NCBI GenBank assembly: GCA_034231615.1
Contig: CM067298.1
Span: 1,493,834 to 1,557,833 of the forward strand
Direction: 5' to 3'
From: Meghimatium bilineatum
Taxonomy: Eukaryota; Mollusca; Gastropoda; Stylommatophora; Philomycidae
DNA: 64,000 nucleotides
In this document: piece by piece, positions 1 through 11,999 of the stretch
How positions within the stretch are numbered: position 1 is the first letter of the stretch
How the letters are laid out: every line of letters begins with the position of its first letter
Notes under the pieces: model-generated
Told to the model about the DNA's origin: nothing
The model's input: only the letters and a program-made list of their open reading frames with translations
Databases searched by the model: none
Translations under genes and position numbers: made by a program

Positions 1-440
1 CAGTGGTCCATAGAGCTTTGATTCCAGTGTTGTTTCCTCTGGCCAATATGTCTGCCTCAGCGTTTCATACTCAGAACACTCTTGAAGTATATGCTTGGTA
101 CTCTGTGTTGCCTGCCCACATGTGCACATGGCCGTGTTGCCAATCTTGAACTTTGTATACATGTGACTGCGGAGTCGGTTGTGTCCTGTTCTGAGACGTA
201 GAATTATAACTTGTTCTGATCTGTTCATAATGTGATAGTCATCTTGTGTTGGTGTTTGTGGCTTTCTTATTGACTTGATCATCTGTTTTTTCTGATGGTT
301 GGTGATTAGTACATCTGGTTGGTCTTCGGCAGCACGTTCCTTAGCCAGTTGGTCTGCTTTTTCATTTCCTGGTATTCCACAGTGAGAGGGTATCCACTAC
401 ATGGTTACCCTATACTGGTAAGACAGTTCATTAAGTAGTT
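1..440 (-). mobile_element. I-type LINE 3' part (RNase H and C-terminus)
   Basis: The minus strand encodes an RNase H block WIPSHCGIPGNEKADQLAK and a cysteine-bearing tail containing CTCGQATQSTKHILQECSE. Both are nearly identical to the copy at 7.3-7.65 kb. The window starts inside the element. It is an inactive 5'-truncated copy and the clade call is inference. Confidence 0.8.
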
Positions 441-444
441 TTTG

Positions 445-572
445 CAAGTATGTAAATATGAAACAATTACATCATGTAACTGTATGTGCCATCTATAAAT
501 ATGACACAATCACAGCGTGTAACTGTATGTGCCATCTATAAATATGAAACAATCACAGCCTGTAACTATGAT
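445..572. repeat. 43-bp tandem repeat, about 3 copies
   Basis: Three units share the core GTGCCATCTATAAATATGA with a period of 43 bp. It directly abuts the LINE fragment. Confidence 0.7.
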
Positions 573-811
573 ACTTGGAGTTTAAAGAAAGTGTAGGCCT
601 ACACTAGTGTATGCCATGTGCAGCTTTTTATTGTACCATCTACTAATAGAATAGGGGTATATGAAACAACCTCAGCCTATCAGTTTCACTGTAACTGTAT
701 ATGACTGTATGAGTATGATGACAATGAGCACAAATAACATAGCCTAGTCTATATATAACTGATCATGATGCGTCATCTATGACACAATAACATAATTTAC
801 GGTAAAAATTT

Positions 812-1876
812 GGTTTCGTCCACCATTTGTGCCATAAATAGCACACTGTTTACATTTTTAACTACTTAGTCGATGTCACGGATTTCCGCACAAAACCAAT
901 CAAATTTAAGGATGCAGTGATGTCATATCCTACAACATAACGAGTTTTTTTTCTGCTAAATAAATTTTGAATGATTAATTTTTACATGGAAATCCATAGT
1001 CTAGTAGTTAAAAATGTAAACAGTATTATATTTAATGAAACACTTACCTTATTCATCGTTCCGTAGCGAATAACCTCTCCACAAACCATGAATTATTTCT
1101 AACACAAAACTCAAATCATAAGCTCCGGTCATTTGCTCTACTTTGTTGAAATGCGCAGGCAACTCTAGCCCAGTGATACCACCTCATTCCATCATAAATG
1201 CACTAGAAACGTCTCAAACGCACTAAATAATGGCAAAATGCACTACAATGCACCAGCAAATGTTAGAAAAGCACTAAAGTAGTGCGGTCTCGCTACGTCA
1301 AACATTTTGGCACCAGATGATATGAAAAAGCACCAGATCTAGTGTGAAAAGTACCAAAATTGCAACCTTGCTCTCGCTGTAGACCCTAAATGTAAATTAT
1401 TTTTTTGCTATAACTTTATAATTTGAAATAATAACTGGGGGGAGACCCCCCCCTTCTTTAAAAAAGGGAAATTATATTTTGGGGGAGACCCCCCCATCAG
1501 CCCCCCCCCCTTTAAATTAAACAATCATTCAATGGACTGAGTCTCATCGCAGACACAAGATTTATTTGTTTTTCTAAACAATTTGCATTACAATTTTATT
1601 TTGCAAAAATAATGCTAAAAATTAACGCACAAAGGCCCCCCCCCCCTTTTTTGGGGTCAAATACAGTCAAAACAACAGTTCCCAACCCCCCTTGTTCCCT
1701 GCTAACAATAGCACCTACAACTTTTACTGCACAAACTGATGACCAACTTGATTCCAACACTTTTCGTGCAAGCCGTGTGATAATTTTTCCGCGCGAACCA
1801 TGACGTCACAACCATCTAAAATTTCTTAGGGAATACCTCAAAAGTGGGACAAATATCACAATGGTGGACGAAACGA
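812..1876. mobile_element. TIR-bounded non-autonomous DNA transposon candidate
   Basis: GTTTCGTCCACCATTTGTG near 813 and its near-perfect inverted copy at 1858-1875 face each other about 1.06 kb apart. The interior has no coding signal but contains C-rich runs near 1440-1510 and 1634-1650. No target duplication was found, so the superfamily is unassigned. Confidence 0.55.
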
Positions 1877-2329
1877 TAGAAGCGCCTAATTTACATATGC
1901 TAGTAAGTTTATAGCATCAATACAAATGAAATTCCTATTTTAATTTTGTAGCCTATGTTGTTTGGCGGTTCTGTCATGACATGGTTCAAACAAACGTTCC
2001 TCAACTTTGCTACCTTCCCCCCACCTTTTATGGCTCGGCTGGATAGTCAGAGTTGACATATTAATTGATAGTTATTAATGATCGGGCTTCCGGTAGTGAC
2101 ATCCGTTGATGGAGGGTGTTTCTCTAATCAAGTCTGGGTCACTCCATCGATCGTTGGATTAATCAACTAACATCATAAAGTCCAGACCGATTTGTGCAAC
2201 AGAAGTCAGTTCATTCCAATTCTTTTTCATTCGAATTCAAATCGAATGATAAAATCAGAGAAGAGACACATCAAAATTTCATCACAGATGTTATCAGAAA
2301 ACGTCGTTGGTCCTACATCGGGCATCTTG
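1877..2329. other. No gene seen
   Basis: AT-rich sequence without a recognisable coding or repeat signal. A short reading frame at 2192-2380 has no supporting similarity. Confidence 0.6.
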
Positions 2330-2770
2330 CCTTTGCGAACACAAAAATATATATATTATGTGGTATTTAAATATATTTAATTGCTATATAATTAATTTTT
2401 ATATTTTAAATATGCTAATTAGCGGCTATTTTTTGAATATTAATTAGTTGTACGTGCTTCTTAAAATTACAGAAATGGGATCAATAGATGCATCTTGTCT
2501 TCGCGAACAAAAATATGTATAGTTTGTATGTTGTATTATTTAAAATAACAAATATAATTTAAAATTTATCAGCTTGACTACATTTTGTCACATTTTGTGG
2601 GGACAAGTTTTATTTATATTTTCCTATATGTTTCATGTAAACTATTTTGATGTCAAATTAATTCGAAAAAAATTCGTAACTTTTTTCAGGGTTGACGTAC
2701 AGACTTGGTTGAGGTATCGTTGAATTGCAATTTTTAAGGGCTATCTAACTATATTATTTGTAATTATGTA
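2330..2770. repeat. Dispersed repeat, copy 1
   Basis: Blocks around GCGAACAC, the TGAATATTAATTAG motif and TTGACGTACAGACTTG occur in the same order as at 3830-4370. The pair is a diverged direct repeat, probably two copies of a non-coding mobile element. Confidence 0.6.
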
Positions 2771-3829
2771 GCATTATTTTGAACATTTTATCCAAGTACC
2801 CTATACTATATACTATCCCCATTAGCACAAAGGAGCTCTTCTGTGTCCAAAATTTTTATCAAATTATGTCCCTTGAAGAAAATGGCCACTAGTCTATTTC
2901 CTGACCATGCAAGTAGGCAGTGACCACATTTTAATTAGATTTCCAGTGTCCCTGATACTATTTGGCATATAGAAGTGGACATTTTTGTGACATCAAGTCT
3001 TTTCTGTACACAGTTGGGCATCTATCTGACAAAAACAGCGGATATTGTTTGAGTAACTTGTATTTTAACACTAGGTATTGTCACTTATTGTGTATTTTCA
3101 TTATCCATTTTTAATCTACTATTAAATTCAACTTTATTTACTGTCTAAATGTTATATTAGCCATTTATACAGTTATATACCAAGAATGAAAGACATTATG
3201 AGAAGCACTCTGTCCCATCCAATGTTTTAAAAAGGTTCACCAAGTCCATGCTGCATGTCCGCCATATTGTTTTTTACAGACATATTGGTTAACAAGAAAT
3301 ACAATTGCCATCTATTTAAAATATTAAATGTTCTGTGTGTTTATGTATTTACAAAATTGTTAATTTCTTTAAAAAACTAAGCCAAAACATATGAATGGGA
3401 GTTAGTTTGTTTGTTTGCCTGCTTACAAGCCTTACAAAAGGTTGTGTGTTGTCATGACAACTGTCCGACTTGGTTTGTGACTACACTACTGATGTGCTAC
3501 AATGTGCACTCTTTGGACTATTGGTATTGCATTGCCTGCAAGTAGCAGCTTTGCTAGAACATGATCTATGCATAATAATACAAATTATATATACAATGGG
3601 ATTTAGATGGGGTAAAGACATGACATGAGAAAGAAAAATATAAAAAATGTCTACTTTATTCTTACCATTCTAGGAACATTTCCCTAAACAAGCAGTTCAC
3701 AAAACTAAACACAAATCACATCACTATGTACATGAATAATCCATGAAAGTTTTATCACATTTGTAGCACAAAAACCCTGTAGGATATTTTATCATAATTC
3801 ACAAATATATTGAATGATTATTTTAATTA
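2771..3829. other. No gene seen
   Basis: This is AT-rich spacer between the two direct repeat copies. No coding signal, array or recognisable transposon was found. Confidence 0.6.
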
Positions 3830-4370
3830 TGCAAATTAGCTGCCATTTTGAATATTAATGTTTGGCTGCAAATGAAAATTATGTCAATGTGATCCGCAGA
3901 TTCGTCTTGTCTTCCCGAACACAGAAATGTATAGTTTGCAACATATTTTATCATAAATAATAGAAATGTTTAATAATTAGGCTATTCAATTCAATTTTAA
4001 TTATGTAAATTAACCGCCATTTTTGAATATTAATTAGCTTTGATTGAATTTGAAAATTAGCATAATGTACTCCCCAGATTCGTCTTTTCTTCACGAACAC
4101 AAAAATGTATAGTTTGTTCTATTTTTTATCATTAGTAACTCTGATATGTCATGAATTATCATGAATTATTGGCTAAACTACAATTCTTGGTCACAACTTT
4201 GTGCACTAATCAGCTTATATTTCCTTATATGTTCCATGTAAAAATTTTTGATGCAAAATTAATTCAAAAAAATTCATAACTTTTTTCAGAATTGACGTAC
4301 AGACTTGATTGAGGTATCATTGAATTGCAATTTTCAAGGGCTATCTAACTGTGGTATTTATAATGCTGTA
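3830..4370. repeat. Dispersed repeat, copy 2
   Basis: This is the second direct copy of the 2330-2770 repeat. It contains two internal occurrences of the motif TTCGTCTTSTCTTC followed by CGAACAC, and ends at GGGCTATCTAACT like copy 1. Confidence 0.6.
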
Positions 4371-4669
4371 AACCCATTTTGTGCTAATGCCTAAGTTTCA
4401 GTGATAGTCTATAGATTATAGAATTAATATTGCACACAACGACATGTAAAACTATTTTGCACCTTACCATTTATTTCCTTGGTTGTATCTTAGACACTAG
4501 CTATATTGAAGACATAAAATATGTAGCATCATTCGAGAATTCGTCACACAACAACAATCGTTTAAAAAATTAAATTACTCAACCATCCTTTTTATTGTCT
4601 GCAGATAAGAGAGAGAAACGGAAATGTACTGACATAGTTGCCAACTTGTTTGGTCAAAAGTACTTTTCT

Positions 4670-5228
4670 CTAGTTAGTCGTCGGATCATCATCACTGCAA
4701 TAAATTGGACACGTCATAGTTGCTCCGATCTCTCCCTGAGTGTATCCCCCATTACATTTCTGCTGACAGTACCGGTCCTATGCTGGTTGATCATCATTCT
4801 TTTTCACCCTCCAAAATGTTCACTTCTAGCAACACCGTATTTCAAATCCTGAACTTTAATTCTGGTCATTGAAAAGGGATCACCATCCACACTAGTCTCA
4901 CTCTCGCGTGCTATATCTCTTAAAGATTTCAAAACGTCAGATCGATCCATCGCCCCATCGTCTATGCCACAATTGCGCATGACGACAGTTGATCTGCTCT
5001 TTCATTGCCTCAAACACCCGCATGTCCTGGCACGGAAATAAATGTAACTACTTTCAGCCTCGCTTTTCTCAAAGTCTCATTCCACTGTTCGCGAACGAAA
5101 CCCACTTGTACCTTCCTAATCATACTCATAGAGTCACTCAAGATGCAGACCTGCGTTACCTTCTGTGTGCATACTCACTCAAATGTCCTGGTCACCGCCA
5201 TAGTCCCCATGGTACCTATCTCTAGTTT
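4670..5228 (-). mobile_element. LINE 3' end, (TAAC)-tailed RNase H family
   Basis: This is a frame-broken copy of the sequence at 52.33-53.1 kb. It covers RNase H and the C-terminus and ends at the TTAGTTAG tail. TCTCTAG occurs at both edges and may be a short target duplication. It is one of four copies in the window. Confidence 0.75.
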
Positions 5229-5279
5229 TAATAGAATACAATTTATTACACAATTGATAAATCTGTCAATTTAGCCTTA

Positions 5280-5465
5280 TTTTTTGGTTAGAAAACTAGA
5301 CCCCCTTCTTTGGCTATTTTGTTGTATTTGTTCTCTACTATGAATTGATGAAGATCATTCAAACGCTAGCCCATTGCCTTCTTGGTCTTCCTCTTCTTCT
5401 CTCCCCTTGTATCACTCTGCTCTCCAGAATCAGCCTTTCGATATCATCATGTACCTGTAAGTGTG
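5280..5465 (-). mobile_element. RTE-like LINE C-terminal fragment
   Basis: The minus strand reads RLILESRVIQGERRRGRPRR followed by QWA. This is the basic C-terminal block typical of endonuclease/reverse transcriptase LINEs. The fragment is short, with stops around it. Confidence 0.6.
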
Positions 5466-6139
5466 AAAACTACTGTAGCTTTCTTCTTATGCTTGTATTT
5501 TGAAGCCACCCTTCGTTTAGTTTAATTAATTTTAAATGTATATGTTCTTCTTTTTCTCTGTCCGTGATATTCGCAGGATCTTTCTGTGGCATCTCATTTC
5601 AGATAAATTTATCCTTCAAAATATTATTACTATACACATTTATTACTGAATTTTCAAAAGTGGATGTAAAAATGGTCATCATCACTTGTGATGGACGAAG
5701 ACACACACCATTCAAAAGTAATGAACATTTTAGTTATGAGAACAGCAACCTGGGGTATATATTCATCCCATCTTCCATGATGATCATTGTATTCCGTTAT
5801 TTTAATTGTGTAACTCCTATAGTTCTATAAATACCGCGTTGCGTGTCTAAGTTATACTGAGGCAAAATGTGCACATTTATAACTGTATATTTAAACATTT
5901 TGGAAACTCTCGGCTATTCACTGATGTGACTATGCTAAAACTATATTCACAAACAGACATCCCTGTTTGAGACTAATTCTGTTGCCGATTAAGTTTGTCA
6001 TATGACTTTATCCACTGCTTATAATATTTTTCACACTGTAAATCAGTGCGGCGTGTAAAGTATGTGCATTAGTAACACATATTTTAATAACAAGATTCTA
6101 TTTATAATGTTATTTTGGCGTAGTCGATTAACTTATACA
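5466..6139. other. No gene seen
   Basis: AT-rich DNA. An 88-codon open frame on the plus strand at 5564-5830 shows no recognisable similarity or composition bias. Confidence 0.55.
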
Positions 6140-6715
6140 CAATCATGGTGGCATTGACTTCAGGGCCGTAGATACATTTTTGGTAAGGAGAAGGTTTTCG
6201 TCCGTAATTCTCCCTTTTTGATGAAAAAAGTGATGACTTTTCCCCGAAAAATGAGGTTTTACCCACATATTGGCTAAATTTAAGGAGTGAGGTTTCACCC
6301 ACGTATTGGCCAAATTTAAGGAATGAGGTTTTACCCACGTATTGGCCAAATTTAAGGAATGAGGTTTTACCCACGTATTGGCTAAATTTAAAGGATAGGG
6401 TTTCACGTTGTCTAGTAATTTTCCATGTACTCCATAGTCCTCCAATATTAGCCACATATTTTCTCTGCAAACTCTGTCAAATGCCTTTTCTTGGTGAAGG
6501 CGATGTTTAGTTGTAGGTCGTATTCAAGTGTCTTTCTGCTCAGCATAAAAAGCATCTGTGCATCCATACATTTCTTGAAATCAAATTGTCTCCTATTTAG
6601 CTGGGGTTCTATTATCGGTCTTACTTTCTGCTCTATGATTTTTGCGTATAAAAAAATGGAGTGATAGTCTTGGAGTGATAGTTTCTTGTGTTGGTTCATG
6701 GGTTGTACAACATGT
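6140..6715 (-). mobile_element. RTE-like LINE reverse transcriptase fragment
   Basis: The minus strand reads YAKIIEQKVRPIIEPQLN then a decayed QFGFRKG-type block, LNIAF, and further on DYGVHGKLLDN. This is the order of a LINE reverse transcriptase fingers and palm. Several frameshifts are present. A 36-bp array has grown inside it. Confidence 0.75.
6253..6396. repeat. 36-bp tandem repeat, 4 copies
   Basis: Units start at 6253, 6289, 6325 and 6361 with the shared start GAGGTTTYACCCAC. Thirty-six is a multiple of three, so the LINE frame stays open through it (repeated NTWVKPHSLNLA). Confidence 0.85.
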
Positions 6716-7190
6716 TAATATCTTGGAGTGATAGTTTCTTGTGTTGGTTCATGGGTTGTACAACATGTTAATATCTTGGAGTGATAGTTTCTTGTGTTGG
6801 TTGATGGGTTGTACAACATGTGAATATCTTGGAGTGATAGTTTCTTGTGTTGGTTGATGGGTTGTACAACATGTGAATATCTTGGAGTGATAGTTTCTTG
6901 TGTTGGTTGATGGGTTGTACAACATGTGAATATCTTGGAGTGATAGTTTCTTGTGTTGGTTGATGGGTTGTACAACATGTGAATATCTTGGAGTGATAGT
7001 TTCTTGTGTTGGTTGATGGGTTGTACAACATGTGAATATCTTGGAGTGATAGTTTCTTGTGTTGGTTGATGGGTTGTACAACATGTGAATATCTTGGAGT
7101 GATAGTTTCTTGTGTTGGTTGATGGGTTGTACAACATGTGAATATCTTGGAGTGATAGTTTCTTGTGTTGGTTGATGGGTTGTATAACTC
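6668..7190. repeat. 53-bp tandem array, about 10 copies
   Basis: TCTTGGAGTGATAG recurs every 53 bp from 6668 to 7145. The first copies carry GGTTCATGG and the later ones GGTTGATGG. The array begins within the decayed LINE coding sequence. Open frames across it on the minus strand are artefacts of the repeat. Confidence 0.92.
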
Positions 7191-7304
7191 TTTAAAAATA
7201 CTCTAGCCACCTTGTTTTCATGTCTTCTCCGTTAAATTTGGGCGTACCGTTTCTGCTGTTTATGCTTGTTGTCGTGGGGTTATTTCTTCTTCTTCGTTCG
7301 TTCA

Positions 7305-8885
7305 CTTGAAACATGTCTATATCTGTAATTCTGTCTCCTTAATAAAACTCACTGTCATTTGTAGTTCATACAGTGTCCCATAGAGTTTTAATTCCAGTGT
7401 TGTTTCCTCTGGCCAATATGTCTGCCTCAGCATTTCATGCTCAGAACACTCTTGAAGTATATGTTTGGTACTCTGTGCTGCCTGCCCACATGTGCACATG
7501 GCCGTGTTGCCAATCTTAAACTTTGTGTACACGTGACTGCGGAGTCGGCTGTGTCCTGTTCTGATGCGTAGAATTAATATTTGTTCTGATCTATTCATAA
7601 TGTGATAGTCTTGTGTTGGTGTTTGTGGTTTTCTTATTGACTTGATCATCTGTTTTGTTCTGATGGTAGGTGATTAGTACATCTAGTTCGTCTTCAGCAG
7701 TACCTTCCTTAGCCAAATTGTATGCTTTTTCATTTCCTGGTATTCCACAGTGAGAGGGTATCCACTGCATGGTTACCCAATACTGGTAAGACAGTTCATT
7801 TAAGAAGTTTTTGCAAGTCTGTTAGTTTTCCAGACTGGAGAGCTTGAAGCACTGACCTTGCATCTGTCAGGAATACCACAGGCTGTAGGCCAGAGTTGGA
7901 GTTCAGCAGTTTTATTTAGCTGCCACACTAATTGCCTGGATTTCTGCATCATAATTATTGCAGAATTTTCCTGTCCTTGTTCTGATTGTATCTCTAGGCT
8001 TGTGTGGATATTCTATATATACACCTGCACCTCCATTCCTCACGGCATTCTGTGCTGACCCATCTGTGTATACTCTGACCCATATATTTTGTGGATATTC
8101 CTCGTTAAGGAAACTGAGGGTGACTGTCCTTCGCTTCACACTGTTCTGTTCGTCTTCGCTTAGTATTCCTTTCACGTGGGTCTGAATGTATATTGGCATT
8201 CCATGCCTTTCACTCCAAGGGGTTTGTTCTGGTACAGACCTTCAAGGGCTGACAACGTCAGGTAGGTCTGTTAGTTGTCTGTAGAGTCATTTAGCTGGGT
8301 GGATAAGCTGCTTCTTTTCAGTCGCCACATTGCTCGATTTTGAAATCTTTCCTTCATTGGATGACTTGGCATAAACGTAAACGTTTCTGCTGGTATTAGC
8401 CCCGCTGTGTCCATGCGTTCGCCAAGTGTTTGCATTCTTCCAATTTTCTGCACGCAAAATGAGTTTAACAAAAGCTGTTAACATTAGTTTAACATTAGTT
8501 GTTAAACTCATTTTGCGTTACTATTTGTTCATTAGGTTACTGCGGCACCATCCACTTTGTCGGACACCCTCTGACCATTTGGTTATTTATATTTCCCATT
8601 TTCTGCATCTCTACTATGGGTGTTGATTTCATTGCTCCAAGCATTATCCCGAGCGCCTGGTTTTGCACTTTATCTAGTTCTTGTAATTTGGCCCATCGAG
8701 GCCAGCACCGTGAAGTGGTGATTGGGCTTAGTTCAGCCATAAACAGCTGGAAACTAAGACTGGTCGAGCAGTCCCACAGTCCTGCCCAAGTAAGCAATGT
8801 GCCGAAGACGGAGCTAACCAGCCAAAAGGCGCACAATTAATCAGGATGCCACGCATAAAACACAATGGAAACATGTCGTGGGGTT
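7305..8885 (-). mobile_element. I-type LINE copy with large internal deletion
   Basis: Read on the minus strand, a 5'-UTR-like segment (8885 to about 8697) similar to that at 61.83-62.0 kb joins directly to the pre-RNase H block (VQNQALGIMLGAMKSTPI). RNase H follows (VYTDGSAQNAV, NNYDAEIQAI at about 7912-8199), and then the C-terminal CTCGQAAQSTKHILQECSE at 7317-7649. Endonuclease and reverse transcriptase are missing. Several frameshifts make it inactive. A (GAA)-rich tail lies just below 7310. Confidence 0.78.
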
Positions 8886-8889
8886 ATAA

Positions 8890-9690
8890 CTCTCATCTCT
8901 TACTTTCATTGCTTTTATACATATGAAGAAGTCTGCTGGACTTTTGGTGCATGTTTCAGACAAGTATTCACCATATTCTTTCCACGCATTTCTTTTACTT
9001 ACTCGTTTGACATTTCTTTTCTCTAAACGATACTGAACATAATCCTTGTTACTACCTGTTGTTACCTATTTTTTAAATGTTTGCTTCCTTTTTACTGATT
9101 GCTTGTTTGGTTTCCTCATTCCACTGTGCAGTTCCTTTACACCCCTTCGTTTTGTTGTTGGCACCATATAAGATTTTTAGAGTATTTGTCATTGATGTTT
9201 TGAAAATTGCCTATTCGTTGCCAATCGCGTTTAGTAGTTTTTCATAAGCTTTAGTCATTGCTTGGTGCAGGTTCTCTTAGTGTTTCGTCCAGTAGTTTAC
9301 GAAAGTTCACACCTAGGTCTTGTGTTTGTCTAGTTGGTTTCTTCATGTACTGTGCCTGTCTTGGTTTTATTCTTTCTGTCAGTATGACAGGTCTGTGGTC
9401 TGTATTTATTTCGATGTTAGGGAGTACTCTTGCATCTATGGTGTATCTTTTGTGTTTGTGTCTAATAAATATGAAATTTATTTGCGATACATGATTTAAT
9501 TTGTCCCACGTTTTGATGTGACTTTTTCTATGCTGGAAAAAGGTGTTTGTTATCATTAATCCATGCTCTAGCATAGGTTGATCATTTCTTCACTGTTTTT
9601 GTTGAGTTTTGTTGTTAGATCGCCAAAGCCATTTGGAATCAATTCTGACCAATCTTTTGTCTAGTTCTCGGTTGGAGTGGTCTTTGTCTT
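8890..9690 (-). mobile_element. RTE-like LINE endonuclease fragment
   Basis: The minus strand gives FGDLTTKLN, LEHGLMITNTFFQHRKSH, a QINFIFIRHKH block, NTDHRPVILTERIKPRQ and then TAQWNEETKQAISKK. This is the order of the C-terminal half of an apurinic-type LINE endonuclease and its linker. The longest open part is 9251-9574. It is interrupted by stops. Confidence 0.78.
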
Positions 9691-10089
9691 TATTCATTTC
9701 ATTAGGTCATCTTTTTGTTCTTCAAGTTTCCACCTATATTTACGTGTTAATGTACTTTCTGTTCCTATCCTTCGGCATCTCACATCCATATTTCACTCGG
9801 ACACATTTGTGTGGTGTGGTCATTTCTACTCATTGCCTTTTGTTATGTATGTTGATAAAGGCCTTTTGGTTCGAAACGTCGATTATGTCCCCCAAGTATT
9901 GTATATCCTGTGTTTTGTTGTGTGTATTATTTCACATGAGCATCCGACAGAGATAGTGTTAGTCGTCATTCAGTAAAACTTCATTACCTGTTTCCCACAT
10001 AAGTATTATTTTCATAGAGTTTTACTAGCAGTATTATCTTTTATTGATTGACCATCTGTAAGGACATTAAAGGTCATCATTAACATATT
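9691..10089. other. Unassigned sequence with a hairpin-like motif
   Basis: No coding similarity was recognised. At about 9853-9880 the motif AAGGCCTTTTGGTTCGAAAC occurs, a small stem with an invariant-looking CGAAAC. A related copy occurs at 38441-38470. Confidence 0.4.
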
Positions 10090-10260
10090 ACATCCTTGTT
10101 TTGGTCTTCCTCACTTTTAGCGATCAGAACAATGTCATCTGCATATCTTAAATTATTTATGTTATGTCCCTGTCTAACTCCTTGTTTTTATTTGTTGAAA
10201 GGAGTCAAATTGATTTCCTACTCTTATTGCCAGTACATGTTCTCGATGACTCTTACTTTC
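10090..10260 (-). mobile_element. LINE reverse transcriptase fragment with YADD motif
   Basis: The minus strand reads INNLRYADDIVLIAKSEEDQ, the catalytic palm motif of a LINE reverse transcriptase, followed by a stop. It may belong to the same element as the endonuclease fragment to its right. Confidence 0.75.
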
Positions 10261-10264
10261 TTTA

Positions 10265-11348
10265 TGATCTTGACACTAAACAGTAGGATACGACCACATC
10301 TTGACACTAAACAGTCATACAGTAGGATACAACCACATCTTGACACTAAACAGTAGGATACGACCACATCTTGACACTAAACAGTAGGATACGACCACAT
10401 CCTGACACTAAACAGTCATACAGTAGGATATGACCACATCTTGACACTAAACAGTAGGATACGACCACATCTTGACACTAAACAGTAGGATACGACCACA
10501 TCTTGACACTAAACAGTCATACAGTAGGATATGACCACATCTTGACACTAAACAGTAGGATACGACCACATCTTGACACTAAACAGTAGGATACGACCAC
10601 ATCCTGACACTAAACAGTAGGATACGACCACATCTTGACACTAAACAGTAGGATACGACCACATCCTGACACTAAACAGTCATACAGTAGGATACAACCA
10701 CATCTTGACACTAAACAGTAGGATACGACCACATCTTGACACTAAACAGTAGGATACGACCACATCTTGACACTAAACAGTCATACAGTAGGATATGACC
10801 ACATCTTGACACTAAACAGTAGGATACGACCACATCTTGACACTAAACAGTAGGATACGACCACATCCTGACACTAAACAGTAGGATACGACCACATCTT
10901 GACACTAAACAGTAGGATACGACCACTTCTTGACACTAAACAGTAGGATACGACCACATCTTGACACTAAACAGTAGGATACGACCACATCTTGACACTA
11001 AACAGTAGGATACGACCACATCTTGACACTAAACAGTAGGATACGACCACATCTTGACACTAAACAGTAGGATACGACCACATCTTGACACTAAACAGTA
11101 GGATACGACCACATCTTGACACTAAACAGTAGGATACGACCACATCTTGACACTAAACAGTAGGATACGACCACATCTTGACACTAAACAGTAGGATACG
11201 ACCACATCTTGACACTAAACAGTAGGATACGACCACATCTTGACACTAAACAGTAGGATACGACCACATCTTGACACTAAACAGTAGGATACGACCACAT
11301 CTTGACACTAAACAGTAGGATACGACCACATCTTGACACTAAACAGTC
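10265..11348. repeat. 31/39-bp tandem array, about 33 units
   Basis: The base unit contains AGGATACGACCACATCTTGA and is 31 bp. A longer 39-bp form carries an extra CATACAGT. In the first half the long form recurs about every third unit, while the second half is uniform 31-bp copies. No reading frame of note. Confidence 0.93.
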
Positions 11349-11544
11349 ATACTACATGCTGCCAACTATAACACATAAAATGAAACAAAACTCTAGTCTA
11401 TTACACATGCATATGTATTGATATAATGACAGTTTATGACAGAGATTTATTGACAGCAATACTTGTTCACTTATATAGACATTGGATGAACAAAAGTCAT
11501 TTGACCACACAAACCAAAAGAAGTTCTATATGAATCAACTTATG

Positions 11545-11695
11545 TCATTGTCTGCATGTACAGGTCACTGTCTGCATGTACAGGTCACTGTCTGCATGTT
11601 CAGTTCACAGGTGTCTGTATGTACAGGTCACTGTCTGCATGTTCAGTTCACAGGTCAATGTCTGCATGTACAGTTCACACGTCATTATCTTGACA
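11545..11695. repeat. Short tandem repeat, about 20-40 bp period
   Basis: CACTGTCTGCATGTACAGGT and variants recur six to seven times, in alternating simple and extended forms. Confidence 0.75.
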
Positions 11696-11741
11696 AAACA
11701 TTTCAAGTCTTTATTCTGTATCAATTGAAACAAAAATAACC

Positions 11742-11996
11742 CCGCCTGTGTCCGAAAGGAACCAAAGAATAGCAAAAGTTATCTGCCATGCATGTTGTAA
11801 GAGGTGACTAAGGAGCTTTAGAAGGTGGAGTTTTTTATATCCAATTCCATACAGGCTCGTGATCCAGAAGTCATACTGAAGTTGGATGCATCAGGTCAAA
11901 AGATGCAGATATCACGGCCAAGCTGTAAGCCATGACACAAAGTAACCGTTCTTCGGATTACATCCTGCTAATATGCAGGAGTTTTTGAAAGAATGC
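11742..11996 (+). mobile_element. SINE family A, diverged copy
   Basis: It carries the family A blocks in order: CAAAGAATAGCA, GGTGACTAAGGAG, GTAAGCCATGACACAAAG and CATCCTGCTAATATGCAGGA. The (GAA) tail is decayed to GAATGCAGAGG. Confidence 0.7.
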
Positions 11997-11999
11997 AGA

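Noticed and set aside
6715-7210. Open frames of 140 and 153 codons across the 53-bp array
   Set aside because: Three frames read through because the array lacks stops. The peptides are the same repeat in different frames.
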